From Muribaculaceae bacterium (GTDB taxonomy: Bacteria; Bacteroidota; Bacteroidia; Bacteroidales; Muribaculaceae): a DNA stretch of 26,810 nt. Both the position numbers and the translations under genes were made by a program. The notes beneath the pieces are model-generated. The model saw only the letters and a program-made list of their open reading frames with translations. It was not told the origin of the DNA and ran no database searches. Location: NCBI GenBank assembly GCA_017545095.1, contig JAFYCU010000286.1, positions 1 to 26,810 of the forward strand, given 5' to 3'. The first letter of the stretch is position 1. Each line of letters begins with the position of its first letter. Positions 15,752 through 23,003 of this stretch are shown here, piece by piece.

Positions 15752-17074
15752 ATGAAACAATTCACACTGATAGTGCTGGCAATGCTGTGCGCCATTGCTG
15801 CCAGGGCCAATGTGGTGGGCGGCGACATCTCGTTGCTTACGCAATACGAGGCCAAAGGAGCGAAATACTATGATGTGAGTGGCAAGAGCATTGCCAGCCT
15901 GTTGCCCTGGTTCAAAGACCAGGGGTGGAATGCCATGCGAGTGCGTCTGTTTGTGGACCCGTCGCAGGCCTCCGCCACCGAGCAGGGCGAGGGGGTGTGC
16001 CAGGACCTGGACTACGTCAAGGCCCTCGGAGCACGCATCAAGGCCGCTGGTTTTAAGTTGCTGCTCGATTTCCATTACAGCGACTCGTGGGCCGACCCGG
16101 TGAAGCAATTCACACCCGCCTCGTGGGCAACGCTCAGCGACGAGGAACTGAACGACAAGCTCTACAGCTACACCCGCGAGTGCCTCGAGGCCATGGTGGC
16201 GGCCGGTGCCGCACCCGACTATATCCAGACGGGCAACGAAATCAGCTATGGCATGCTGTGGGGGCCCGTGGGCACCCCCACCAATCAGCTCAAGAAGTTC
16301 AGCGTGGGCAATCAGGAGAGCACCACGCGCTTTCTGGGGCAATTGGCCAGTGCGGCGCGTGCCTGCCGCGAGGTGTGCCCGCAAGCTAAAATCGTCATTC
16401 ACACCGAGTTGGTGCGCAACATCACGCTGATGAACAACTACTATCGAGCCATCTCCGCCGCCGACTACGACATCATCGGGCTGAGTTATTACCCCTACTA
16501 CCACTACAGCCTGACCCAGCTCGAGAGTGCCCTGGTCAACATCGAGCACAATTTTCCTGGCAAGGAGGTGATGATTGTCGAGGCCGGTTTCTATCACGAC
16601 TGGCAACCTACCAGTGGCATCAACTACGACTATGCCACGCAGGCCGACTCTTATGGCAACACCTATGCCATCACCGCCGAGGGACAACGCGCTTTCACCG
16701 CCGCGCTGGTGGCCAAGCTGCTGGCGCACCCCGTGGTCACGGGACTCTTCTGGTGGTGGCCCGAGGCCAACGAGTATGGTGTGAACTGGCAAAACCCTGT
16801 CACCAAGTCGGGCTGGTACAACGCCGGCTTGTGGAACAACCAGAACGGTCGCGCCATGGCTGCCGTCTATGAGCTGGCAGCCTTTGCCCCGCCGAAGCCG
16901 TTGCTTGGCGACCTCAACGACGACGGCACCGTGGATGTTGACGACATGAACTTGATTATCAATATCATGCTCCACACAGTCGATGCATCGGCAGCCGCCG
17001 ACCTCAACGGCGATGGCGTTGTGGATGTTGAAGATATGAACACCATCATCAACATCATGCTCGGCAAAGCGTGA
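15752..17074 (+). CDS. GH53 endo-beta-1,4-galactanase with C-terminal dockerin, 440 aa
   Basis: The enzyme should cut the beta-1,4-galactan side chains of pectin (type I arabinogalactan). After a signal peptide (KQFTLIVLAMLCAIAARA) the GH53 barrel shows GGDISLLTQYEAKGAKYYD, AMRVRLFVDPS, LLLDFHYSDSWADP, the acid/base Glu in QTGNEISYGMLWG near residue 162, and the nucleophile Glu in IVEAGFYHDWQP near 276. Residues about 384-438 are a two-repeat dockerin-like module, GDLNDDGTVDVDDMN and DLNGDGVVDVEDMN, each followed by IINIML. Placement after an alpha-amylase suggests a role in plant glycan use, but no SusCD genes or regulator are adjacent. Confidence 0.94.
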   Translation: MKQFTLIVLAMLCAIAARANVVGGDISLLTQYEAKGAKYYDVSGKSIASLLPWFKDQGWNAMRVRLFVDPSQASATEQGEGVCQDLDYVKALGARIKAAGFKLLLDFHYSDSWADPVKQFTPASWATLSDEELNDKLYSYTRECLEAMVAAGAAPDYIQTGNEISYGMLWGPVGTPTNQLKKFSVGNQESTTRFLGQLASAARACREVCPQAKIVIHTELVRNITLMNNYYRAISAADYDIIGLSYYPYYHYSLTQLESALVNIEHNFPGKEVMIVEAGFYHDWQPTSGINYDYATQADSYGNTYAITAEGQRAFTAALVAKLLAHPVVTGLFWWWPEANEYGVNWQNPVTKSGWYNAGLWNNQNGRAMAAVYELAAFAPPKPLLGDLNDDGTVDVDDMNLIINIMLHTVDASAAADLNGDGVVDVEDMNTIINIMLGKA

Positions 17075-17171
17075 CGGTGGTGGGCGATGACCGTGTGCAT
17101 TCCGAAACAGGAACGGCGAAGCTTCCACTCTCGTGAAAAGTTGATGATAGTGAGTACCCCTCATCTATCTC

Positions 17172-17198
17172 ATGATATCGAATTTCTCACGATATCAT
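17172..17198. other. 9-bp perfect inverted repeat over the ATPase stop codon
   Basis: ATGATATCG (17172-17180) and CGATATCAT (17190-17198) flank AATTTCTCA. The right arm contains the stop codon of the minus-strand ATPase gene (17195-17197). It lies in the 120-bp convergent gap after GH53. No T-tract follows, so it may be a weak bidirectional terminator or the boundary of an inserted segment. Confidence 0.55.
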
Positions 17199-18637
17199 TC
17201 AAACAAATCGTCCATCGTAATCACTTTTTGGAAAAAGCTGGAATAGGCATTGCGTTTCAGTCCGTAGGTTGTGACGAGGGTGGGGTGGATTGATTTCCTG
17301 CATTTGGTTTCCTCGATGAACGTGGCGACTTTGTTACGCAAGATGGCTTCATACTTCTTAGTCACCTCAAAGTCGTTTATCGAGAATTTCATCTCACACA
17401 GGTTTATCACTCTGTCGGCGCGGTCAATCACGAGGTCAATTTGTACAGCAGGATCCGTCGCCTTGCTGCGCCAGGGTGCCTGATTGGTTCGCACGCCAGT
17501 GATGCCCAAGGCGCGCTTTATTGATTCAATGTGGTTCTGGCACACTCCCTCGAAGGAGAACCCTCTCCACGATTGGATGGATGGCAGCAGTTGGGAGTCA
17601 CTCCAGAACGTGGGGCTAACTCCATTTTTGCCATTAACAAAAGTCATGTAAAACAGCACAAAACTATCCACAAGCTTATAATGGACGTTGCGTTTCGACC
17701 CATTATAATGCAGGTATGGCTCAATAAAGCTGCTGGCTTCCAGCCCCTTGAGGATGGCAGTCATTGCCCCGCCGTAGGACAATCCTGTGGCATCGGCGAT
17801 TTCTTTTCTAGTGAACCCCTCGCGCTTGGTGCTCAGGAATTTCAGCACAGCCGAATAGGATTGAGGGGTGCTGTAAAGCGAGTTCATCAACCGGTCAAAC
17901 TCCAACCTCAACCGGCCATTTTTTGCAAAAAACAGTGCGTCAATGTTTTGCGCAAGACTTTGCCCCGCGTTTATAAACGATAAATAATAAGGTATGCCAC
18001 CCATTATCATGTAGCATTGCACTTGGTCGTAGCGGCTCATCACCACATTTTGGCTCTCAAAATATTGCTCGCACTCTTTGAGCGAAAACGGTGCCAATAA
18101 AATCTCGGCTGTAATGCGACCATATAGTCCGCCGTAGTTGTTGAGCAGTTTGTCGTTAATCCAAGTCGTTGCGGAGCCGCACACCACAAGCATCAGGTAG
18201 TCTTTCGCCGACGCCCAGCTGTTCCAGAAATGCTCAAAAGCGGTGACAAAACCACTGCCCTTGTTGTCCATCCACGGCAACTCGTCGATGAATACCAGCA
18301 ATCGACCTTTGGTTATCTCATGCTTTTGAGCAACCAACTTTTGCAGGCGGCTGAACGCCTCAAACCAGTCGCTTGGTGCCTGATTCATGTCGGCTCCTTG
18401 ATTCTGGAGAGAGACGCAGAATGCCCGCAACTGATAATCAATTAATTTGCCGGCTTCAAATTCCGATGGCGATAAAGCGGTGTGCACGAAAGAAATCCGG
18501 TCCTCAAACAAGTTCCTGACTAGGAAGGTTTTGCCTATTCGCCTGCGGCCATAGACCACGACAAATTCCGCCTTTTTAGAGTTGTAAAGTCTCTCTAATT
18601 CGGAAATCTCATGTTTTCTGCCTATAATCGTTGCCAT
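17195..18637 (-). CDS. AAA family ATPase with C-terminal PD-(D/E)XK-like domain (DUF234 type), 480 aa
   Basis: The N-terminal half is an archaeal-type AAA ATPase: Walker A YGRRRIGKT (residues 29-37), Walker B LLVFIDELPWMD (D118, E119) and a sensor-like MLVVCGSATTWIND. A winged-helix segment follows (EGFTRKEIADATGLSYGGAM), and the C-terminal 85 residues contain QIDLVIDRADRVINLCEMKFS-like spacing with D401, E415 and K417, the PD-(D/E)XK nuclease pattern. Such ATPases are abundant and often multicopy in Bacteroidales; their role is unsettled, with defence or mobile-element functions suggested. The gene has a lower GC feel than its neighbours, lies against the direction of flanking genes, and has a repeat-embedded promoter (18660-18690) and a palindrome at its stop, all consistent with horizontal acquisition. 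Confidence 0.88.
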   Translation of the reverse strand: MATIIGRKHEISELERLYNSKKAEFVVVYGRRRIGKTFLVRNLFEDRISFVHTALSPSEFEAGKLIDYQLRAFCVSLQNQGADMNQAPSDWFEAFSRLQKLVAQKHEITKGRLLVFIDELPWMDNKGSGFVTAFEHFWNSWASAKDYLMLVVCGSATTWINDKLLNNYGGLYGRITAEILLAPFSLKECEQYFESQNVVMSRYDQVQCYMIMGGIPYYLSFINAGQSLAQNIDALFFAKNGRLRLEFDRLMNSLYSTPQSYSAVLKFLSTKREGFTRKEIADATGLSYGGAMTAILKGLEASSFIEPYLHYNGSKRNVHYKLVDSFVLFYMTFVNGKNGVSPTFWSDSQLLPSIQSWRGFSFEGVCQNHIESIKRALGITGVRTNQAPWRSKATDPAVQIDLVIDRADRVINLCEMKFSINDFEVTKKYEAILRNKVATFIEETKCRKSIHPTLVTTYGLKRNAYSSFFQKVITMDDLFE

Positions 18638-18659
18638 AATGTTTGTTGTTTATTTGCCA

Positions 18660-18690
18660 CAAAATTAGTATATTAAATTTTCGTGGCAAA
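18660..18690 (-). promoter_or_regulatory. ATPase promoter embedded in TTCGTGGCA repeats
   Basis: On the minus strand TTTG (18690-18687), a 19-bp spacer and TAATTTTG (18667-18660) match the consensus. The -33 box is part of the first TGCCACGAA half-site of the array. The -7 box runs straight into TGGCAAAT, another half-site, at the expected transcription start. A protein bound to these half-sites would block the polymerase, so autoregulation is plausible but unproven. Confidence 0.6.
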
Positions 18691-18798
18691 ATTTCGGGGC
18701 ATTTTTCTGCCACGAAAGGGCACTTTTTATCGTTCGTGGCAGAATTTTAGGCGATTATTCTGCCACGAAAGAGTGTTTTGGGCTGTTCGTGGCAGAAT
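18680..18798. repeat. 53-bp tandem repeat array of hairpins upstream of the ATPase gene
   Basis: TTCGTGGCARAAT occurs at 18680-18692, 18733-18745 and 18786-18798, and its reverse complement at 18704-18716 and 18757-18769. Same-strand copies are exactly 53 bp apart, so there are two full units and a partial third. Each full unit holds one hairpin with 13-bp arms around an 11-bp loop. The arms are conserved, while loop and between-hairpin spacer differ between units. A degenerate half-site (TTTGCCACAAAA) lies at 18653-18664. Together with the hairpin at 18873 it fills the 344-bp gap between the ATPase and BspA-dockerin genes. Confidence 0.85.
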
Positions 18799-18872
18799 AA
18801 GGGGGCTGGTGTATCGCCGCTCACACCATGGCACTTCTCTTTCTGTTCCGGCATCAATTCGGCATCAAGTTC

Positions 18873-18950
18873 ACGCCCCGAAAGTGGATTCTTTATCCAC
18901 TTTCGGGGCGGCTATTTTCATCGAAATATACGTATCTTGCTTTTTATCAA
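18873..18950 (+). repeat. Perfect 16-bp hairpin with repeat-family 3' tail (copy 1 of 3)
   Basis: CGCCCCGAAAGTGGAT (18873-18888) and its exact reverse complement (18894-18909) flank TCTTT. The following GGCTATTTTCATCGAAAT and ACGTATCTTGC align with the DNA after the related hairpins at 20651 and 22703. No T-tract follows in either direction, so terminator function is unlikely. No gene of its own follows: it runs into the 3' end of the antisense BspA gene. Confidence 0.8.
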
Positions 18951-18981
18951 TAATTTCGATGGTGACTATGTGTTGCGCAAG

Positions 18982-20247
18982 TCATTCGTCTAGCAGCAAA
19001 ACGTTGATAATCAAGTTTAGGTCGGCCACATCCACCTTTCCGTCACCATCCAGGTCGAATCTGTCGTCGTGCGCCACGATGTCGAGCATCGCGTTGATGA
19101 TGACGTTCACATCGTCAATGTCGATGGTGCCGTCGCCGTTCACGTCACCCTGCGCGCCATCGGCCGGCAGGTCGGCCACGATGTTGAATTGGTTCCACTG
19201 GTCGGCCTGCCGGTACAGCCGTTTGCTCCCTTTGGGCACATGTAGCACGCAGGAATCCACGGGCACCAGCTTGAACACATCGTCACCCATAGTGATGTTG
19301 GCGGGGTTTCCCACCTGGCAGTAGATGTCGCGCAGGCCGGTGCACTCGCTGAATGCCTTGCCGGCAATCCGGGTGATGCCGCGGTGCAGCGCGAGCGACC
19401 GCAGCCCGGGGTTGCCTATGAAACAGCTTCGTCCTATTTCGGTCACATCTTCGGGAATCACCAACTCGGTGAGCAGCTCGCTTCCGACGTACAGCTCGCG
19501 ATGGCTCACCGACTCGATGATCTCGTCATAACGGTCGGAGTACCATCGTTCAACCCATTCTCCCGTTTCTGCATCTTCATCGGGTTCGCACCACGAGATG
19601 TACCAGCTGTAATCGTGATACGTATCAGTGGGCGTGATTAAACAAGAGATGTTCTCACCTTCGCCATAATACAAGGCCTCAGGCAAGCTTTGAGTGCTCC
19701 ACCCGGAAGATGCAAATCGCAATTTGCACCATGCGCCGATGTCGGCAATCTCAAGCCTGCCTATATGCGTTTGGTCAGACACAATCTCAACACTTTCTTG
19801 ATAACGATAACCATTGGCAACCGTATCGGCAATCTCGCCAAAACAGCCCCCGCCGGCGTAGGTGATTGTGGCGGGCAGCGACAGGCGGTCGAACGTGGCG
19901 CCGCTGAATGCGTGACTACCAATCCCGACAACCGTATAGGTTTTCCCCTTGTAGGTGACACTTTCAGGTATCACCATATCGGTCATATTGCTGTAGTTGT
20001 TCGCCACGTAATGATGGGCGTCGGAATGGTCGTAGTCGTATGGGGCACCTCCAAAGGTAAAACCTTGGTATTGGCACCAACCGCGGAACGATGTGCAGTC
20101 ATAACCGAGCGTGCCCGTGTAGGTGACCTCGACGGTACTGGAATAATCAACCCGGTTGTAGGCAATGCCATCAACCATGAAATCGTAGGCCGAAGCAGCG
20201 AGGCACGCAATCACGCATGCCAAAGTACTCAATAGTCTAATGTTCAT
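18982..20247 (-). CDS. BspA-like leucine-rich-repeat protein with C-terminal dockerin, 421 aa
   Basis: The protein has a signal peptide (MNIRLLSTLACVIACLAASA) and then LRR_5/BspA repeats: TYTVVGIGSHAFSGATFDRL in the first half, and LVIPEDVTEIGRSCFIGNPG, HRGITRIAGKAFSECTGLRD in the second. VLHVPKGSKRLYRQADQW is the usual closing motif of such proteins. Residues 367-421 are a two-repeat dockerin-like module with GDVNGDGTIDIDDVN and DLDGDGKVDVADLN. BspA-like proteins are surface or secreted and can bind host or other proteins; the ligand here is unknown. Non-repeat stretches between LRR blocks are long (residues 140-260). A likely promoter lies at 20509-20516, separated from the start by the MITE-like element. 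Confidence 0.85.
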   Translation of the reverse strand: MNIRLLSTLACVIACLAASAYDFMVDGIAYNRVDYSSTVEVTYTGTLGYDCTSFRGWCQYQGFTFGGAPYDYDHSDAHHYVANNYSNMTDMVIPESVTYKGKTYTVVGIGSHAFSGATFDRLSLPATITYAGGGCFGEIADTVANGYRYQESVEIVSDQTHIGRLEIADIGAWCKLRFASSGWSTQSLPEALYYGEGENISCLITPTDTYHDYSWYISWCEPDEDAETGEWVERWYSDRYDEIIESVSHRELYVGSELLTELVIPEDVTEIGRSCFIGNPGLRSLALHRGITRIAGKAFSECTGLRDIYCQVGNPANITMGDDVFKLVPVDSCVLHVPKGSKRLYRQADQWNQFNIVADLPADGAQGDVNGDGTIDIDDVNVIINAMLDIVAHDDRFDLDGDGKVDVADLNLIINVLLLDE

Positions 20248-20298
20248 ACTTCCTTTATTATATCGTCTTTTCTAACTGAATGATTTTGGCAATTATCA

Positions 20299-20482
20299 CG
20301 AAGTTGTCCCCACAATGATTGTTTCAACAGCTCCCCCTTTAAGTTAGAGGGGGCTGGGGGGAGTATGATTTCCAAATCATTGATACCTAATTGCTTTGTC
20401 ATACCCCTCAGTCACTTCGTGACAGCTCCCCTATTTTAGGGGAGCAGCTAAAAGCTCCCAATTTTAATGGGGGACAACTTCG
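20299..20482. mobile_element. MITE-like element, 184 bp, with 13-bp terminal inverted repeats
   Basis: CGAAGTTGTCCCC (20299-20311) is the exact reverse complement of GGGGACAACTTCG (20470-20482). Inside are further hairpins: AGCTCCCCCTTTAAGTTAG with GAGGGGGCT, GTCACTTCGTGAC, and GCTCCCCTA-TTT-TAGGGGAGC. No open frame of note is present. No convincing target-site duplication was seen. It lies between the BspA-dockerin start codon and its probable promoter. Confidence 0.65.
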
Positions 20483-20508
20483 CGGTAGCTGCCATGATTT
20501 TTCGGCTG

Positions 20509-20530
20509 CAAATTTACAAAATATTTGTAA
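20509..20530 (-). promoter_or_regulatory. Probable promoter and overlapping 7-bp inverted repeat for the BspA-dockerin gene
   Basis: The minus strand reads TAAATTTG (20516-20509), a full TAnnTTTG match. TTACAAA (20514-20520) and TTTGTAA (20524-20530) form a perfect inverted repeat overlapping the box. No -33 at normal spacing. I see nothing supportable in 20531-20650. Confidence 0.4.
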
Positions 20531-20650
20531 TTATCCACATGTCGTATTCAAATTAAACATTGAAGCACTCAAGCGAAGGTTGTCGAAACCATGTTTGCTG
20601 TCATGCGCGGTGCTATAATCTGCCCCACCAATTTCCAATTTCTCGGAATG

Positions 20651-20956
20651 CGCCCCGAAAGTCAATAAAAAAGTGACTTTCGGGGCGACTAATTACATTG
20701 AAAATTTGCGTAAGTTGCAGATATTCAATATGTTGGTTGATTTACCACAAAAGAAGTTGATTAGAAAAGTGTTTTTCTGTGGTCAATCCGCAATCGCCCA
20801 GGCTTAGGTGACGATGGACGACCTGTTTGTGTGAGCCAACGAGTTGCCAGTAATCTGTATCCGGTCATCAGTAAACGAGGCTACGAGCTACAAGTGCGCA
20901 ATGCGGCTCTCGCATCTTGCATCTTGCATCTTGCATCATGCTTGCATCTCGCATCT
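20651..20956 (+). repeat. Direct repeat, left copy (about 306 bp), upstream of hipBA
   Basis: It opens with a perfect 14-bp hairpin (CGCCCCGAAAGTCA, 20651-20664; loop ATAAAAAAG; right arm to 20687). Then come AATTTGCGTAAGTTGCAGAT, inverted half-sites TTTACCACA (20741-20749) and TGTGGT (20778-20783), GGTGACGATGGACGACCTG, a segment containing GGCTACGAGCTACAAG and GCGCAATGCGGCTC (the dispersed intergenic block, reversed), and a GCATCTTGCATC run. It is nearly identical to 22703-23000 over its whole length. Confidence 0.9.
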
Positions 20957-20982
20957 TTTCAAAAAAAGTGAGCCATAATAGC

Positions 20983-21011
20983 TTGATATTGAACTTTTAT
21001 TATTAATTTTG
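20983..21011 (+). promoter_or_regulatory. hipB: hipBA promoter
   Basis: TTG (20983-20985), an 18-bp spacer and TAATTTTG (21004-21011), then CGG. The leader to the hipB ATG would be about 24 nt. The box lies just outside the left direct repeat. Confidence 0.55.
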
Positions 21012-21039
21012 CGGTCTAATAGTCTTAAATGAAGCTGTT

Positions 21040-21387
21040 ATGGAAGATATTTATATGCTGGCCGACGCTGTTATCCTTGCCCGGATTGGCAGTCACCTCA
21101 AGCAGGTGAGGCTGCGGCAGAACGTCACGCAGCAAAGCCTTGCCGAGGCTGCCGGGGTGTCGTTGTCGTCGGTGAAGAAAGTGGAGAAAGGCGTGATTCG
21201 TTCTTTCGACTCCTTGTTGAGGATTCTGCGCACTTTGGGAAAACTGGATGTTCTTCAGCCACTGGTGGATGATGTTGAGATGAGTCCCAGTGAGTATTAT
21301 GAGTTGGTGCACTCCGCTGCGGCAAAGCTCCGCAAGCGTGCGGGTGGGAAAATCGAAAAACGTTCTAAAGGTGAATCACAATGGTAG
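21040..21387 (+). CDS. hipB: HipB-like antitoxin, XRE family, 115 aa
   Basis: A small DNA-binding antitoxin expected to neutralise HipA and repress its own operon. Residues about 14-70 form an XRE helix-turn-helix: IGSHLKQVRLRQNVTQQSLA, EAAGVSLSSVKKVEKGVIR, FDSLLRILRTLGKLDVLQPL. The C-terminal tail is basic (KLRKRAGGKIEKRSKGESQW) and longer than in E. coli HipB (88 aa). The last 7 bp overlap the hipA start, showing translational coupling. The in-frame ATG at 21040 is the first plausible start after the promoter at 20983-21011. Confidence 0.9.
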   Translation: MEDIYMLADAVILARIGSHLKQVRLRQNVTQQSLAEAAGVSLSSVKKVEKGVIRSFDSLLRILRTLGKLDVLQPLVDDVEMSPSEYYELVHSAAAKLRKRAGGKIEKRSKGESQW

Positions 21388-22658
21388 ATGTAGCTAAAGT
21401 CAGCATGTTCGGTATACCAGTCGGCATTTTCCGTTGGGACGACCGATATCAGGTGGCGAGATTCGAGTATGAACGAAGTTTCATCGGACGTGGTTTGGAG
21501 CCTTCTCCGTTGATGATGCCTGCTCGTGAAGGCCGCATCTATTCTTTTGCCAACTTGGGCAAAGAGACATTTCAAGGACTTCCTGGGTTGCTGGCCGACT
21601 CATTACCCGACACCTATGGGCGCGCCATGTTCGACAGCTGGCTCGCCATGACTGGGCGCACAAGCGGCAATCCTGTAGAGGCGCTTTGTTTTTTGGGCAA
21701 GCGTTGCATGGGAGCTTTGGAATATGAACCCGCCATTGATGTCGCTTTTGATCGCCACACACGGTTTGAGATTGACACACTCGTAAATATTGCCAACGAG
21801 GCACTGTCGTCAAAGTTCGCATTCGAAACGAACCTGAAAGCCGACAGGCGAGCCGCAATAGCCGAAATACTGCGGCTGGGGACTTCGGCTGGTGGACAGC
21901 GGGCGAAGGCCATTATTGCCTATAATCCAGAAACGGGAGAAGTGCGGTCGGGGCAAATTGAAGCGCCCAACGGTTTTGACTACTATCTGATTAAGCTGGA
22001 TGGTGTCAACGGGCAAGCAGGATTCAAAGCCACGCAGAACTATGGACGGTTGGAATATTCATTCTATCAATTAGCCAGAGCATGCGGAATTGAGATGTCG
22101 GAGTGTTCGCTGATTGAGGAGAACGGTCGCGCGCATTTTATGACCCGCCGTTTTGACCGAAAGAATGAGCAAAAGGTTCACATGCTGACACTGTGTGGAA
22201 TTGCTCATTTCGACTATCGGTTGCATCGGGCTTATTCCTACGAGCAGGCCTTTGATGTGATGAGGGCACTCAAATTGTCTTACTCCGAGGCCAAACAGAT
22301 GTTTCGGCGAATGGTTTTCAATGTGGTGGTGCGCAATCAGGACGACCACACCAAAAACATCTCATTCCTGATGGAAAGCGACGGTGTGTGGCACCTCTCA
22401 CCCGCATACGACATAGGATATGCCTACAATCCCGAAGGGGGATGGACTGCAACTCACCAGATGTCGGTCAATGGCAAGTTCGACCATATCACACGAGAGG
22501 ATCTACTGGCTTTCGCCTCGGCAAACAATGTCAAAGATGCCGCATTGGTCATAGACGAGATTATCGACCAGGCCTCTCGTTGGCCCGCCATGGCCCGCAA
22601 TTGCGGCGTTCCACTGGAAATGACCACAGCAATCGCCGCCAATATGGCAATTATCTGA
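21381..22658 (+). CDS. hipA: HipA family serine/threonine kinase toxin, 425 aa
   Basis: HipA kinases arrest growth by phosphorylating a translation factor; E. coli HipA targets glutamyl-tRNA synthetase. The N-terminal 100 residues form the Couple_hipA domain (VSMFGIPVGIFRWDDRYQVA, LPGLLADSLPDTYGR). The kinase core shows the Gly-rich loop TSAGGQRAKAII near residue 170, the ATP-anchoring YYLIKLDG, the catalytic RNQDDHTKNISFLM near 318-331, and the metal-binding SPAYDIGYAY near 340. Length and motif set are complete, so the toxin looks active. Full-length form distinguishes it from split HipS/HipT systems. The true substrate of this Bacteroidales branch is not known. The operon lies between two direct repeats of about 300 bp. 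Confidence 0.93.
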   Translation: MVDVAKVSMFGIPVGIFRWDDRYQVARFEYERSFIGRGLEPSPLMMPAREGRIYSFANLGKETFQGLPGLLADSLPDTYGRAMFDSWLAMTGRTSGNPVEALCFLGKRCMGALEYEPAIDVAFDRHTRFEIDTLVNIANEALSSKFAFETNLKADRRAAIAEILRLGTSAGGQRAKAIIAYNPETGEVRSGQIEAPNGFDYYLIKLDGVNGQAGFKATQNYGRLEYSFYQLARACGIEMSECSLIEENGRAHFMTRRFDRKNEQKVHMLTLCGIAHFDYRLHRAYSYEQAFDVMRALKLSYSEAKQMFRRMVFNVVVRNQDDHTKNISFLMESDGVWHLSPAYDIGYAYNPEGGWTATHQMSVNGKFDHITREDLLAFASANNVKDAALVIDEIIDQASRWPAMARNCGVPLEMTTAIAANMAII

Positions 22659-22702
22659 TTGCAGAGAGAATCCGCCACACTGATTTCCAGAAGCACGGAA
22701 CA

Positions 22703-23000
22703 CGCCCCAAAAGTGGGAAAAAGTGACTTTCGAGGCGACTAATTTCATTGAAAATTTGCGTAAGTTGCAGATATTCAATATATTGGTTAATTTACCACAA
22801 AAGAAGTTGATTAGAAAAGTGATTTTCTGTGGTAAATCCGCAATCGCTCAGGCTTAGGTGACGATGGACGACCTGTTTGTGTGAGCCGGCAAGTTGCCAG
22901 TAATCTGTTTCCAGTCATCAGTAAACAAGGCTACGAGCTACAAGTGTCGCAATGCGGTTCTCGCATCTTGCATCTCGCATCATGCTTGCATCTCGCATCT
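22703..23000 (+). repeat. Direct repeat, right copy (about 298 bp), downstream of hipA
   Basis: Near-identical partner of 20651-20956 in the same orientation, with the opening hairpin now imperfect (CGCCCCAAAAGT against ACTTTCGAGGCG; two mismatches). Half-sites TTTACCACA and TGTGGTAAA are preserved. It ends in GCATCT 3 bp before the stop codon of the minus-strand dockerin gene. It fills the 345-bp gap after hipA. No promoter or gene follows in its own direction. Confidence 0.9.
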
Positions 23001-23003
23001 CAA

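Noticed and set aside
9099..17074. Polysaccharide utilisation locus
   Set aside because: Two glycoside hydrolases are present, but no SusC/SusD pair, hybrid two-component sensor or sigma/anti-sigma pair is in the window.
15677..17164. Minus-strand open frame (495 aa) opposite GH53
   Set aside because: Antisense shadow with no recognisable domain. GH53 and dockerin motifs are on the plus strand.
18653..18798. CRISPR array
   Set aside because: The repeats are hairpin halves in alternating orientation with period 53 bp and only two full units. There are no unique spacers of constant size and no cas genes.
18873..18909. Intrinsic terminator for the BspA-dockerin gene
   Set aside because: The stem is strong but no T-tract follows on the minus strand, and copies of the hairpin occur upstream of hipBA, where a terminator makes no sense.
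18683..19324. Plus-strand open frame of 213 aa
   Set aside because: It runs through the hairpin array and then antisense to the dockerin of the BspA protein, with no independent coding signal.
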